From: Streptomyces sp. CB01580
GTDB lineage: Bacteria; Actinomycetota; Actinomycetes; Streptomycetales; Streptomycetaceae
DNA length: 64,000 bases
Assembly (NCBI RefSeq): GCF_001905795.1
Contig: NZ_LIXJ01000012.1
Location: 62,001-126,000, forward strand
Direction: 5' to 3'
The position numbers and the translations under genes were made by a program. Under the pieces are notes generated by a model. It did not search any database. It was not told the DNA's origin and saw only the letters and a program-made list of their open reading frames with translations. This document shows positions 41,229 through 50,448 of the stretch, in pieces (position 1 is the first letter of the stretch; the number at the start of each line of letters is the position of its first letter).

Positions 41229-42134
41229 ATGCACGCACAGGAATGGGACCGGGAGCACGACCCCGAGCGCGAAGGACACGCGCTCCGGCAGGACCACGAC
41301 GAGGCCGCGCCCGTGGCGAGGGTGCCCGAGGGGGCGGACACGGCCGACGCCTCGCGTGTCTTCCACGCGGCGGCGACCGGACGGGCCGATGTGGTCGGGA
41401 CCCGTGGCATGGGCGCGCTCCAGCGGGCGGTCGGAAACAGCGCCGTGGGGGCAGTGCTTCAGCGCCAGGTACTCCAGCGGCAGGAGTCCCGGGGCGAGGA
41501 GCTTCAGCGCCAGGAGGAGGCAGAACGTTCCCCCGTGCACGACGTGATCTCGTCCGGCGGCGGGCAGCCCCTGGACACCGACACCCGCACGGACATGGAA
41601 CGGCGTATGGGCGCGGACTTCTCCGACGTACGCGTTCACACCGACTCCGCCGCCCACGAGTCGGCGAAGGGCGTGGGGGCTCACGCGTACACGGTCGGCA
41701 GCGACGTGGTGTTCCAGCGGGACGCGTACGATCCGTCCTCGCCACAGGGCCGGACCACGCTGGCCCATGAGCTCACCCACGTCATCCAGCAGCGCAACGG
41801 ACCGGTGGAGGGCACGGCGGCGCCGGGAGGGATCCGGGTGAGCGATCCGTCCGACCGGTTCGAGCGGGAGGCCGTCGCGAATGCCGACCGGGTGCTGGCG
41901 GACCCGGCACCGGCACCGGCTCCGGAATCGGCGCCGGCCACGGACACGGCTTCGACGCCGGCACCGGTAGCGGCACCGGCGTCGGCCTCGCAGCCCGCCG
42001 TGCAGCGGGCGGCGACGGAGGACGAGGACGAGGAACCCGCCGACGTACAGGGCTCCTTCGTCCAGCGGGCGGCGGAGGAAGGGAGCGAGAAGGAAAAGGA
42101 GAAGGAGGAGGACGAGGAGGCGTCGTCCGCCTGA
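41229..42134 (+). CDS. eCIS-associated DUF4157 metallopeptidase-like protein
   Basis: ATG 41229 (MHAQEWDREH) after GGGGAG. 301 residues. Motif LQRAVGNSAV at 64-73, then LQRQ repeats (77-95), then the DUF4157 domain (about 103-190) with MERRMGADFSDVRVHTDS and a zinc-protease-like HELTH (180-184). The C-terminal third is Ala/Pro-rich with VQRAA motifs and an acidic Lys/Glu tail. DUF4157 proteins are characteristic companions, and possible cargo, of extracellular contractile injection systems. It is the first gene of the eCIS block. Confidence 0.88.
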   Translation: MHAQEWDREHDPEREGHALRQDHDEAAPVARVPEGADTADASRVFHAAATGRADVVGTRGMGALQRAVGNSAVGAVLQRQVLQRQESRGEELQRQEEAERSPVHDVISSGGGQPLDTDTRTDMERRMGADFSDVRVHTDSAAHESAKGVGAHAYTVGSDVVFQRDAYDPSSPQGRTTLAHELTHVIQQRNGPVEGTAAPGGIRVSDPSDRFEREAVANADRVLADPAPAPAPESAPATDTASTPAPVAAPASASQPAVQRAATEDEDEEPADVQGSFVQRAAEEGSEKEKEKEEDEEASSA

Positions 42135-42232
42135 CCGGTTTCCCGGCTTCGTGCCGGCCATGGCCGTAGTCGTAGCTGCGTCGGCCGTGGCCGCCGTGGC
42201 CGTTCGTCCGGCCGTCCTCGTCCGCCCGGACG

Positions 42233-43588
42233 TCAGCCCGTGGCGTTCGTGCGCATCGTGCCGCCGAGGAACAGCGATTCCGCGCACCGGGAGGGGGTCG
42301 GCGCGTTCACCGGCTTTCCCACCTTCCGGCAGTCGACGGTCATGGTGACCTTGCCGCGCGCGGGCACCAGGATCGGTGTGACGAAGTGGTAGTCGGAGTC
42401 GCGGAAGTTCTCCAGCGCGAGCCGGAGCACGGGAGTGTCCCGGCCGGAGGAGACCACGAGCGTTCCCGCGTCGCCCTGCGGGTTCTGGACCACGATGTCC
42501 GTGAGCTGGAAGGTGTGCCCGGCGGGCACCTGGAGGGCCGTCGACGTGGTGGACCCGCCGCCCACCGAGTCCCTGACCTGCACCTGCGCACTGGTCGGGG
42601 CCGCGGCCCCCGCGCCGTCCGACGAACCCGCGGACGTACCGTCGCCCGGTGAGGGACTCGGCTTCGCCGCGCCCCCGTTCGCACCGTTGCTCGTACCCGT
42701 GGAGGAGCCGTCCGCGCCCGGCCCCGTTCCGGCCGAGGTGCCCTGGTCCGGCTCCTGCGTCCTGCTCTTGTCGGCCGCGGCGGCGGACCGGACCGCCTCC
42801 GGCGTGATCGCCTCCCGGGCCGCCGACTTCACCGCAGGGCGCAGCAGCGCGTACCAGAGGCCGACCAGTGCGATCAGCAGCACGGCCGCGGTGATCAGCG
42901 CCCGTGGCAGCCAGCGCGGAAGAATCGGATCCTGCTGGTACGAGCCGTCCAGGACCACCGGGGCGGCCGGGTCCTGTCCCTCCGCCACCTCCGGGGTGGC
43001 GACGACCTGGAAGGGGTGCGTGATCGGCGCACCCCGCCACATGCGCTTCGCGGGCCGGACCCGCACCTTCCCGAACTCGGCCCGGCCGGGTTCGATGCGC
43101 AGGGTGTCCGAACCGAAGGAGACCCGGGCCCGGTCCGTCCCGGACCGTGTCTCCAGCCGTACCGTGGCCGGGGCGTTCCCCCGGTTGTCGACGGCGAGTT
43201 GGTGCCTGCCGCGCCATGCGCCGTTCGAACCGCGCGGCACCAGCTCGGCGGTCGTCTCGGTGAAGGGCAGTACCGTCACCCGTCCCTCGGGCACCACCGT
43301 CCGGCCCTGCTCGCTGGTGGGCACCACCCGGATCCCGAAGTGCGTCTCCCCGGCGAGTACGGTGGAGTCCCGCGGCGGGCGGAGCACCAGCGAGACCGTT
43401 CGGGAGTCGCCCGGGTACAGGGACAGGGCCGCAGGTTCCACCGTCGACCAGGCGGCACACGCACCGACCACCTCGAAGCGGTACTCCTCGACGGTGCTGC
43501 CGGAGTTGAGGATTCGCAGGGGGACGGCCGTTTCCTCGCCCGGTGCGGCAGTGACGGACGAATCGTCGAGGCTTGCCGTGAGACTCAT
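42233..43588 (-). CDS. Single-pass membrane protein with Ig-like N-terminus (COG1470-like), eCIS-linked
   Basis: ATG 43588 (MSLTASLDDSSVT). 451 residues: two immunoglobulin/NEW3-like beta domains (about 1-230; AAPGEETAVPLRILNSGSTV, VDNRGNAPATVRLE), one membrane helix (ALITAAVLLIALVGLWYALL, about 246-265), a Gly/Ser/Pro linker and a C-terminal beta domain (VPAGHTFQLTDIVVQNPQGD) with two Cys. No signal peptide, so the Ig part should be cytoplasmic and the tail outside. Such a protein could tether the cytoplasmic injection particle to the membrane; that is inference. Confidence 0.8.
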   Translation of the reverse strand: MSLTASLDDSSVTAAPGEETAVPLRILNSGSTVEEYRFEVVGACAAWSTVEPAALSLYPGDSRTVSLVLRPPRDSTVLAGETHFGIRVVPTSEQGRTVVPEGRVTVLPFTETTAELVPRGSNGAWRGRHQLAVDNRGNAPATVRLETRSGTDRARVSFGSDTLRIEPGRAEFGKVRVRPAKRMWRGAPITHPFQVVATPEVAEGQDPAAPVVLDGSYQQDPILPRWLPRALITAAVLLIALVGLWYALLRPAVKSAAREAITPEAVRSAAAADKSRTQEPDQGTSAGTGPGADGSSTGTSNGANGGAAKPSPSPGDGTSAGSSDGAGAAAPTSAQVQVRDSVGGGSTTSTALQVPAGHTFQLTDIVVQNPQGDAGTLVVSSGRDTPVLRLALENFRDSDYHFVTPILVPARGKVTMTVDCRKVGKPVNAPTPSRCAESLFLGGTMRTNATG

Positions 43589-43719
43589 AGGGCGAACGGT
43601 AGGAGCGGCCCCGAACACGGGCACCGGCCGTTGAGGAACACTTCCGGGCAGATTCCGTGCCCGCGGACGGCCCATTTGTTTCCCTGTACGCAATCGGGGG
43701 AATCGTCTGACAGCTTCAA

Positions 43720-43880
43720 GACGAGCGAGCCAGGCGTGCAAGCGATTCAGCACTCAGCGATTCTGCGGTTCGAGCGAGTTCAGCGGTTCGAGCGATACGA
43801 GCGATACGAGCGAGTTGAGCGGTTCAAGCGAGTCCAGCGATCCAGCGAGTCCAGCGATCCAGCGAGTTCAGCGAGTCATA
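43720..43880. repeat. 8-9 bp tandem repeats (GTYCAGCGA-type) upstream of the LuxR gene
   Basis: From about 43739 to 43878 roughly a dozen units end in AGCG or AGCGA (GTTCGAGCGA, TACGAGCGA, GTCCAGCGA, TCCAGCGA). They fill the divergent promoter region between the membrane protein gene and the LuxR gene. No gene is present. Confidence 0.8.
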
Positions 43881-43946
43881 CGAAACAGCCGTGATGGTTG
43901 TGTTCGCCGTGGTGCCATCGGCTGTTGCTCAGGGGGGAGCATTGCC

Positions 43947-44573
43947 ATGGAGCGAACCACTGTCGCGTTAAGCGCCCAGGACCCGATCTCGCAGGCGGGC
44001 GTGGCGAGTCAGTTGCGGGCCCGACCCGAGGTCAGCGTGACGGAGTGGGCGGAGGGAGACCCCTCGCCCCAGATCGTGGTCGTCGTCGTGGACGCAGTCG
44101 ACGACGAGGTGCTCACGATGCTGCGGCACATCCAGCGCACCAGCACCGCGCGGGCCGTCCTCGTCACCACGGACATCGACGAGCAGAAGCTGGTGAGCGC
44201 GGCCGAATGCGGCGTCGCCGGTGTGGTCCGGCGGGCCGAGGCGACCCCGGAACACCTGGTGCAGGTCATCGGAACGGTGGCGCGTGGCGAGGGCCATCTC
44301 CCCTCCGACCTGCTGGGACGCCTTCTTGAAGAGGTCGGTCGCCTCCAGGGACAGGTGCTCGGACCGCGCGGCCTGCACTTCACCGGCCTCGCGGCCCGGG
44401 AGGTGGACGTGCTGCGACTGGTCGCGGAGGGGTACGACACCGCGGACATCGCGACGAAGCTGGCCTATTCCGAGCGCACGATCAAGAACGTGCTGCATTC
44501 GGTGATGACCCGGCTGCAGCTGCGGAACCGGTCCCACGCGGTCGCGTACGCGATGCGGCAAGGGCTGATCTGA
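43947..44573 (+). CDS. LuxR-family regulator of the eCIS cluster
   Basis: ATG 43947 after GGGGGGAG. 208 residues: an N-terminal receiver-like half (DPISQAGVASQLRARPEVSV, IVVVVVDAVDDEVL with a possible phospho-Asp, GVAGVVRRAEATPEHL) and a C-terminal LuxR HTH (LAAREVDVLRLVAEGYDTAD, YSERTIKNVLHSVMTRL). The receiver lacks a clear acidic pair, so it may not be phosphorylated. Position at the head of the eCIS genes suggests that it controls them. Confidence 0.88.
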   Translation: MERTTVALSAQDPISQAGVASQLRARPEVSVTEWAEGDPSPQIVVVVVDAVDDEVLTMLRHIQRTSTARAVLVTTDIDEQKLVSAAECGVAGVVRRAEATPEHLVQVIGTVARGEGHLPSDLLGRLLEEVGRLQGQVLGPRGLHFTGLAAREVDVLRLVAEGYDTADIATKLAYSERTIKNVLHSVMTRLQLRNRSHAVAYAMRQGLI

Positions 44574-44844
44574 GCCGTCCGGTACGGATCCCGGGGTCGG
44601 TCCGCGGGCCGGGCCCGCGGGGCTGGGTGCATGGGGCTGGGTGCATGGGTACGGTGCTCGGCTTTCGGGTACGGGGCTCGGCCTTCCGGTGCGGGGATCG
44701 GCATTCAGGTGCGGGCTCGGTGGCTGCCCGAAAGGGCAGCGGGGGCTTCCCGCAGATGTGGCTGGCGTACCGCTGCGGGCCGGGTGCCCGTACGGGACCG
44801 TGGCGTCCGGACGCCGATCGGCCGGACGGTGGGGGAGGGCTTTC

Positions 44845-46956
44845 GTGCGCTGGTTCCAGCCGCCGCGGAGGGCGACGCGGTCGCGGTCATGGCCGTGGTC
44901 GCGGACGCACCGGTCGGCCCGGCCCCTGCCCCGGCCTGCCGCTTCGCGCAGGGCTCTGGCCGTGCTGCGCTTCCCGGCGTTGGCCCTGCTCCTCGTGGCA
45001 GCCGGCATGACGCCCGGTTCGGCCGTGACTTCAGGGGCGCCGACTGCGGCGGTGCCCGAGCCCTGGGTCACCCCCGCCGAGTTCACCGACGCGGTTGATC
45101 CCGGCGGCTCCACGGGCGTGGCCAAGCAGGTGCGTACGCCCGCGATCCCGCCACGCCCCGATGTGATCCTGCTGGTGGACGGTACGGGGAGCATGGAGAC
45201 CCCCATCAGTGATGTGCAGACGGGCCTGAAGTCCATTACGACGAAGGTCCGTGAACAGCAGCCGGATTCCCGCTTCGCGGTGGCCACCTATGGCGACGAG
45301 AAGGACGATCCGACAGCGGAGTTCGCAGTCCTCCAAGGTCTGACGACCAACCTCGACGACGTCCAGAAGCAGGGCGTCGACAGGCTGGACACCTCACGTG
45401 GCTACAGGAGCAACGGCCCGTCCGAGGACTGGATCTACGCGCTGTGGAAGGTGGCCGACGGCGCGGACGGCGGTACGGTCTTCCGCGAGGGCGCCAGCCC
45501 GGTCGTGGTCCTGGTGGGCGATGCGTCGAGCCACAACCCCAGCAACGACATCTCTTATGACGACGCGGTGTTCGCGCTCCAGGACAAGGGTGTTCGCGTC
45601 ATCGCCGTCGATGTGACGACCGAGAACGGTGACGGGCTCAACGGCGACGGATACAAGAGCCCCACCTACCAGGACCCGTACCACGAGCCCGATCAGGCCA
45701 AGCGGATCGCAGAGGCCACCAACGGTCGCATGCTCAGCGGAATTCCCGGCGACGGCGTCACCGACGCCATCATCGAGGGGTTCAACAACCTCCCCACCAA
45801 CGTCAGCTATCGCCTGGACGACTGCGACCCGCATCTCTCCGTCAGCCTCGAACCACCCACCCAGAGGCTCACCAGCGGGGAGACCGCGCACTTCGAGGAG
45901 AACATCGATGTCTCCGCCGACGCGCCCCAGGGCTCTCGACTGAGCTGCACCGTGCAGTTTCTGATGGGGACCCAGGTGCCCGGAACGGACACGATCGGCC
46001 CGGCCGCGGCGGCGGACCCGGACTTCACGGAGCAGATCGACATCGACGTGAACGACATCGACGCCCCCGTCGTCACCGTGGACGATCTGATTGTCCGGGC
46101 CAAGGAGAAGGAAGGGGCGAGGGTCACGTACAGGGCCACCGCCCAGGACGCCACCGACGGCGCGCTGCCGGTGACCTGCGACCCGCCCTCGGGCTCGCTC
46201 TTCCCGGTCGGTGTCACGACGGTGACGTGTTCGGCCACCGACTCCGCGGGCAACACGGGGACGGACACGGCGCGGATCGAGGTTCTGGAGGCCCCCGTGC
46301 CGCCCTCGGCGGACGTGGCGGTGAAGGTCGACGTCAGTCCCGACCGCACGTACACCGGACGTCCCGCACGCGCCCGCTTCACCGTCACCAACGCCGGTCC
46401 GGACGCGGCGACCGGGGTGGTACTCGGCTCGTCCTGGCCGAAGCCGTCCAAGGCGAAGGACCGCAGTCTGCCCGCCCTGTCCCGCTGCACTGCCGCCAAG
46501 CCGTGCACCATCCCGGCCGGGGGTCGCATCGAGGTGACGCAGACCGCGACGTACCGTGCGCCGGTCACCGGTGACGTACGGGCCACCGTGCGCGGCACGT
46601 TGCCCGACCGCCGGAAGACCGACAACCAGGCCACCGACCGGCTGCGCATCCTGAAGCCCTCGCTGACCGTCACTCCGCAGGTCGCCAAGCCGGGCCAGGT
46701 GGTGCTGGCGCGGGGCAAGGACTATCCGCCGGGGCAGACCCTACGTTTCACGTGGAACATCGGGATCAACGCGGAGATGTCCGTCGTGACCGTGGGCCGC
46801 GACGGCACCTTCGAGGTCCAGATCCCGGTGCTGCGCAAGGACAAGCTGGGCCCGCGCAAGCTGCGTGTGGACACCCGCGACATCGACCGGCTGCAGAAAC
46901 CGGTCCTCGTGGTCCAACGGAATCTTCAGCCACCGGACTTCGCGGGGCGTGCGTGA
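44845..46956 (+). CDS. Secreted VWA-domain protein with HYR and DUF11/CARDB-like domains
   Basis: GTG 44845 after GGGAGGGC; the frame upstream to 44641 is low complexity. 703 residues: Arg-rich N-region and hydrophobic signal segment (VLRFPALALLLVAAGMTPG), then a von Willebrand A domain with MIDAS-like LLVDGTGSMETP, a HYR domain (TCDPPSGSLFPVGVTTVTC), a CARDB/DUF11-like domain (FTVTNAGPDAATGVVLGSSW) and a final Ig-like domain. It should be outside the cell or wall-bound and bind metal-dependent ligands. VWA proteins recur in Streptomyces eCIS loci; the role is unknown. Confidence 0.83.
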   Translation: MRWFQPPRRATRSRSWPWSRTHRSARPLPRPAASRRALAVLRFPALALLLVAAGMTPGSAVTSGAPTAAVPEPWVTPAEFTDAVDPGGSTGVAKQVRTPAIPPRPDVILLVDGTGSMETPISDVQTGLKSITTKVREQQPDSRFAVATYGDEKDDPTAEFAVLQGLTTNLDDVQKQGVDRLDTSRGYRSNGPSEDWIYALWKVADGADGGTVFREGASPVVVLVGDASSHNPSNDISYDDAVFALQDKGVRVIAVDVTTENGDGLNGDGYKSPTYQDPYHEPDQAKRIAEATNGRMLSGIPGDGVTDAIIEGFNNLPTNVSYRLDDCDPHLSVSLEPPTQRLTSGETAHFEENIDVSADAPQGSRLSCTVQFLMGTQVPGTDTIGPAAAADPDFTEQIDIDVNDIDAPVVTVDDLIVRAKEKEGARVTYRATAQDATDGALPVTCDPPSGSLFPVGVTTVTCSATDSAGNTGTDTARIEVLEAPVPPSADVAVKVDVSPDRTYTGRPARARFTVTNAGPDAATGVVLGSSWPKPSKAKDRSLPALSRCTAAKPCTIPAGGRIEVTQTATYRAPVTGDVRATVRGTLPDRRKTDNQATDRLRILKPSLTVTPQVAKPGQVVLARGKDYPPGQTLRFTWNIGINAEMSVVTVGRDGTFEVQIPVLRKDKLGPRKLRVDTRDIDRLQKPVLVVQRNLQPPDFAGRA

Positions 46957-47148
46957 GCGCGGACAAGCGTGCGGAGGCGAGCGGGTGACTCGGGGCGACG
47001 GCGGCTTGGGAACTCCGGACGAGCAGGGGCGATGGTGCGCGGGCGGCCGAGTGAGCAGGGCCGACCGGCGCGGAGCCGGCCGAGTGGGCGGGGCCGACCG
47101 GCGCGGAGGCGACCGAATGAGCAGGGTCGACGGCACGGAGGCGATCGG
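46957..47148. repeat. Repeat-rich leader of the cis16 gene
   Basis: About 192 bp containing imperfect 36-bp units (CGGCCGAGTGAGCAGGGCCG-like, about 47035-47130). The frame is open through it, but the bias suggests non-coding DNA. Confidence 0.5.
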
Positions 47149-48174
47149 GTGATCCACGAGGTCGACGACGTACTGCGGTCCCTGATCAGGGCGGAGGTGC
47201 TCGAAGGCGGCCAGATCGCGGTGGTCTTCGACGCCCCGACCCGGGAGTGGGCGGCGAAGGTCAACGCGCCCATGGTCAACCTCTACCTCTACGATATCCG
47301 CGAGGACATGCGCAGACGCGAGCGCGGGCTGCACAACGAGTACGACGAGCGCGGCACGATCATCGCGCGCCGTCGACCGCCCCGCTTCTTCAAGCTGTCG
47401 TACCTGATCACGGCATGGACGAAGCGCCCTGAGGACGAACACCGGCTGCTCGCCTCCCTGCTGGGCTGTCTGCTCCGTTACGAGGCGCTGCCCCCGGAAC
47501 GGCTGGCGGGCACGCTGGCCGAGATCGGGGCCGCCGTACCGATGTCGATCGCCCTGCCGCCTCCCGAGGACCGCTCGTTCGCCGATGTGTGGAGCGCGCT
47601 GGGCGGTGAGTTGAAGCCCTCGTTGGACCTGGTGGTCAGTGTGCCGGTGACGGCGTCGCCGAGCTATGCGGCCGGTCCGCCGGTGGGAGACGAGGGGGTG
47701 CAGGCCCGGTTCGGGGACATGCCGGAACGGGACGAGCCGCCCTCGGAACCGATGCCGGGGCGTGGCCGGCTCCCGGTGTACGGGGGCCGCCCGGGCAGGC
47801 CCGTACGACCGGTACCGGACGACGAGCGGGCCGGATCGGACTCCGACGGGACCCGGCTGGACGGCGCTCCGGGCCGGGCGGACGGTGATCCGGCCAGGTC
47901 GGACGGTGCCCCGGGGCGGTCGGACGGCGCCCCGGGGCGGTCGGACGGTGATCCGGCCAGGTCGGACGGCGCTCCGGGCCGGTCGGACGGGCGGCGGAAC
48001 TCCGGTACAGGGCGTCGGCGTGGTCTTTCGCTCCGCATCACCGAGAACCGGGGGAACGGCGCGACGGGCGGTGCGGTCGGCACGGAGAACGGCGTGCAGA
48101 AGGGTGCGGGGGACGGGATGGAGAAGGGCGCGGGGGACGGGATGGAGAAGGATGCGGAGGACGGCGCTTCATGA
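47149..48174 (+). CDS. cis16: Cis16-like DUF4255 (Pvc16_N) protein, tube/sheath terminator
   Basis: GTG 47149 after ACGGAG. 341 residues. The N-terminal ~170 residues are DUF4255: EVDDVLRSLIRAEVLEG, PMVNLYLYDIREDMRRRERG, PPRFFKLSYLITAWTKRPEDEHRLLASLL. In eCIS this protein caps the distal end and fixes particle length. The C-terminal half is strongly repetitive (DGAPGRS and DGDPARS units, then KGAGDGME units), encoded by minisatellites at about 47870-47990 and 48105-48165. Its stop overlaps the next ATG (ATGA). Confidence 0.9.
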   Translation: MIHEVDDVLRSLIRAEVLEGGQIAVVFDAPTREWAAKVNAPMVNLYLYDIREDMRRRERGLHNEYDERGTIIARRRPPRFFKLSYLITAWTKRPEDEHRLLASLLGCLLRYEALPPERLAGTLAEIGAAVPMSIALPPPEDRSFADVWSALGGELKPSLDLVVSVPVTASPSYAAGPPVGDEGVQARFGDMPERDEPPSEPMPGRGRLPVYGGRPGRPVRPVPDDERAGSDSDGTRLDGAPGRADGDPARSDGAPGRSDGAPGRSDGDPARSDGAPGRSDGRRNSGTGRRRGLSLRITENRGNGATGGAVGTENGVQKGAGDGMEKGAGDGMEKDAEDGAS

Positions 48175-50288
48175 CGACCGAGGATGACGCGAACCTGCGC
48201 CATCTCCTTGCCCGCGCGACAGCGGTGGAGCAGCGCGTCCGGCGAGCGGTGGAGGCCAGGCAGGCCACCGACCCGGACCCGGACGACGCCTTCCGCGGCC
48301 TCTACCTCACGGACGACACCGTCACGCGTCTGCTGGATTCGGAGGAGGCGCGCGCCTTCCCGTCCCCCGTTCCGTACGACGAAGAGGCTCCGGCCGAGCC
48401 GACCCGGCTCACCGCCCTGGCGGACGAGTTCGGGCTGACCGCTCTCGACGTGGAGATCCTCCTCATCACCCTCGTCCCCGATCTGGACGACCGCTTCGAG
48501 GCGTTCTACGGCTACCTCAACGACGACGTCACCCGCCGCCGCCCGTCGATCGGTCTGGCCCTGGGCCTGTGCGGGCTGTCCCCCGCCGACCAGGCGGCGC
48601 GCGGTCGGCTCTCGGCCTGTTCGCCCCTCCGGGAGGGGCGCCTGCTGCTGGTCGAGGACATGGACCGCCCGTTCCTGAACCGTGCGCTCCGCGTACCCGA
48701 CCGGGTCGCCGCGCACCTCCTCGGCGACGACACCCCCGATCCCCGGCTGGCGGATCTCCTCGCCCCGTGGCACGCCGTACCGGGCGTCGGCGACCCCGTC
48801 CCACTGGCCCGGGCCTTCGCCCATGACATCGCGTTGGTCCACCTCCGTGAGGACCAGGGTGGCGCGGGCACCGCTTTCGCCGCCTCCGCCCTGACCCGGG
48901 CGGGCCACCGGGTACTGGGTCTCGACCTGGCGAGGCTGGCCGAGGATCCGGCTCCCGCAGAGGCGGTCCGTTCCCTGGTGCGGGAGGCCCGGCTGACCGG
49001 CGCCGGGCTGGTCTGTGCCCCGCTCGACGCGGTCTCCCGCGACCATCCGGGGCTTCTCCGGCTGCTCACCGGTACGCCGGTCCCCACGGTCCTGGTGGGC
49101 CGGGCCCCTTGGGACGCGGCCTGGTCCGCCGTGCCACCGCTCCTGCTGCACGCTCCCCGTGTCGATCCCTCGACCCGGGCCGCCCTCTGGGCCGACGCGT
49201 ACGACGACGCGTACGGGGCTCCTACCCCCGGCGCTGCCCCGGCCTCCGGCGCTGCCCCGGCCTCCGGCGCTGCCCCGGTCCCTGCCACTGCCCCGGTCCC
49301 CGACATGGTCGATGTCGACCGGCTGCTCTCGCCGTTTCTCCTCACCCCGGAGCAGATCACCCGCGCCGCCCGGAGCGCGGCCCAGGCCACCCACCTGGAA
49401 GGCGGCACCCTCACCCCCGACCACGTCCGTCATGGCGCCCGCGCCCAGAACGCGGCCGGCCTGGACCGGCTGGCCCGCCGCATCGAACCCTCCGTCACCT
49501 GGGACGACCTCGTTCTCCCCCCGGACACCCACGCCCAGCTCCGCGAACTCACCGCCCGCGCCCGCCATCGCGACCGGGTGCTGGGGGAGTGGGGCATGCG
49601 CCCCGGCGGCGGCAGGGGCCGGGGCGTGTCCGCCCTCTTCGCGGGCGACTCGGGCACCGGGAAGACGATGTCGGCGGAGGTGATCGCCGCCGATCTGGGG
49701 CTCGACCTGTACACCGTCGACCTGGCCACGGTGATCGACAAATACGTGGGCGAGACGGAGAAGAACCTGGAACGGATCTTCTCCGAGGCCGCGGGCGTGA
49801 ACGGGGTTCTTCTCTTCGACGAGGCCGACGCGATCTTCGGCAAACGCTCGGACGTGAAGGACGCCCACGACCGCTACGCGAATGTCGAGAGCGCGTATCT
49901 GCTCCAGCGCATGGAGTCCTTCGACGGTCTGGCCATCCTCGCCACCAACCTCCGGGCCAACCTCGACGACGCCTTCACCCGCCGCCTCGACCTGGTCGTC
50001 GACTTCCCGGTCCCGGACCCCGGGCAGCGCCTCGTTCTCTGGGAACGCTGCCTGGGACCTGCACTTCCACGCGGCAGCGACCTCGATCTCGCCTTCTGTG
50101 CCGAGAGCTTCGAGCTGGCGGGCGGCAACATCCGCTCCATCGCTGTGACGGCCGCCTACCTGGCGGCGGACACGGGCGAACCCGTGACCATGCCGACGCT
50201 CATCCACGCGATCCAGCGCGAGTACCAGAAACTGGGCCGTCTGACGCTGGCATCGGAATTCGGGCCGTACCTGAAGCTGCTGGGGTGA
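48171..50288 (+). CDS. cis15: Cis15-like AAA+ ATPase of the eCIS
   Basis: ATG 48171. 705 residues. An N-terminal helical region (1-220), a degenerate AAA domain (about 220-340, no Walker A), a Pro/Ala linker of PASGAA repeats and a complete C-terminal AAA+ module: Walker A GDSGTGKT, Walker B VLLFDEADAIFGKR, sensor ATNLRANLDDAFTRRLD. Cis15/Afp15 ATPases are needed for injection-system assembly, although their client is not established. It is translationally coupled to cis16. Confidence 0.93.
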   Translation: MTTEDDANLRHLLARATAVEQRVRRAVEARQATDPDPDDAFRGLYLTDDTVTRLLDSEEARAFPSPVPYDEEAPAEPTRLTALADEFGLTALDVEILLITLVPDLDDRFEAFYGYLNDDVTRRRPSIGLALGLCGLSPADQAARGRLSACSPLREGRLLLVEDMDRPFLNRALRVPDRVAAHLLGDDTPDPRLADLLAPWHAVPGVGDPVPLARAFAHDIALVHLREDQGGAGTAFAASALTRAGHRVLGLDLARLAEDPAPAEAVRSLVREARLTGAGLVCAPLDAVSRDHPGLLRLLTGTPVPTVLVGRAPWDAAWSAVPPLLLHAPRVDPSTRAALWADAYDDAYGAPTPGAAPASGAAPASGAAPVPATAPVPDMVDVDRLLSPFLLTPEQITRAARSAAQATHLEGGTLTPDHVRHGARAQNAAGLDRLARRIEPSVTWDDLVLPPDTHAQLRELTARARHRDRVLGEWGMRPGGGRGRGVSALFAGDSGTGKTMSAEVIAADLGLDLYTVDLATVIDKYVGETEKNLERIFSEAAGVNGVLLFDEADAIFGKRSDVKDAHDRYANVESAYLLQRMESFDGLAILATNLRANLDDAFTRRLDLVVDFPVPDPGQRLVLWERCLGPALPRGSDLDLAFCAESFELAGGNIRSIAVTAAYLAADTGEPVTMPTLIHAIQREYQKLGRLTLASEFGPYLKLLG

Positions 50289-50448
50289 GCGAGCGACCGC
50301 GGCGAGACGGTGTCATGGCGACGGTGATGGTGTGGTGGTGCAGTGGTGCGGCCGTACGCGCACTCTTGCGCACGACGACGCCTGCCGCCACCGTGGTCGG
50401 GCCGACCGGTGATCGACCGGCCGGCTCCGTACGGTGACGGGAGTCCGC
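50289..50448. other. Gap between cis15 and the hydrolase-P450 pair
   Basis: 160 bp, enough for a separate promoter for the hydrolase-P450 operon; no defined element was recognised. Confidence 0.3.

Noticed and set aside
46969..47148. Longer N-terminus for Cis16
   Set aside because: Would be Arg/Gly repeats; the GTG at 47149 has a proper SD and starts right at the DUF4255 domain.
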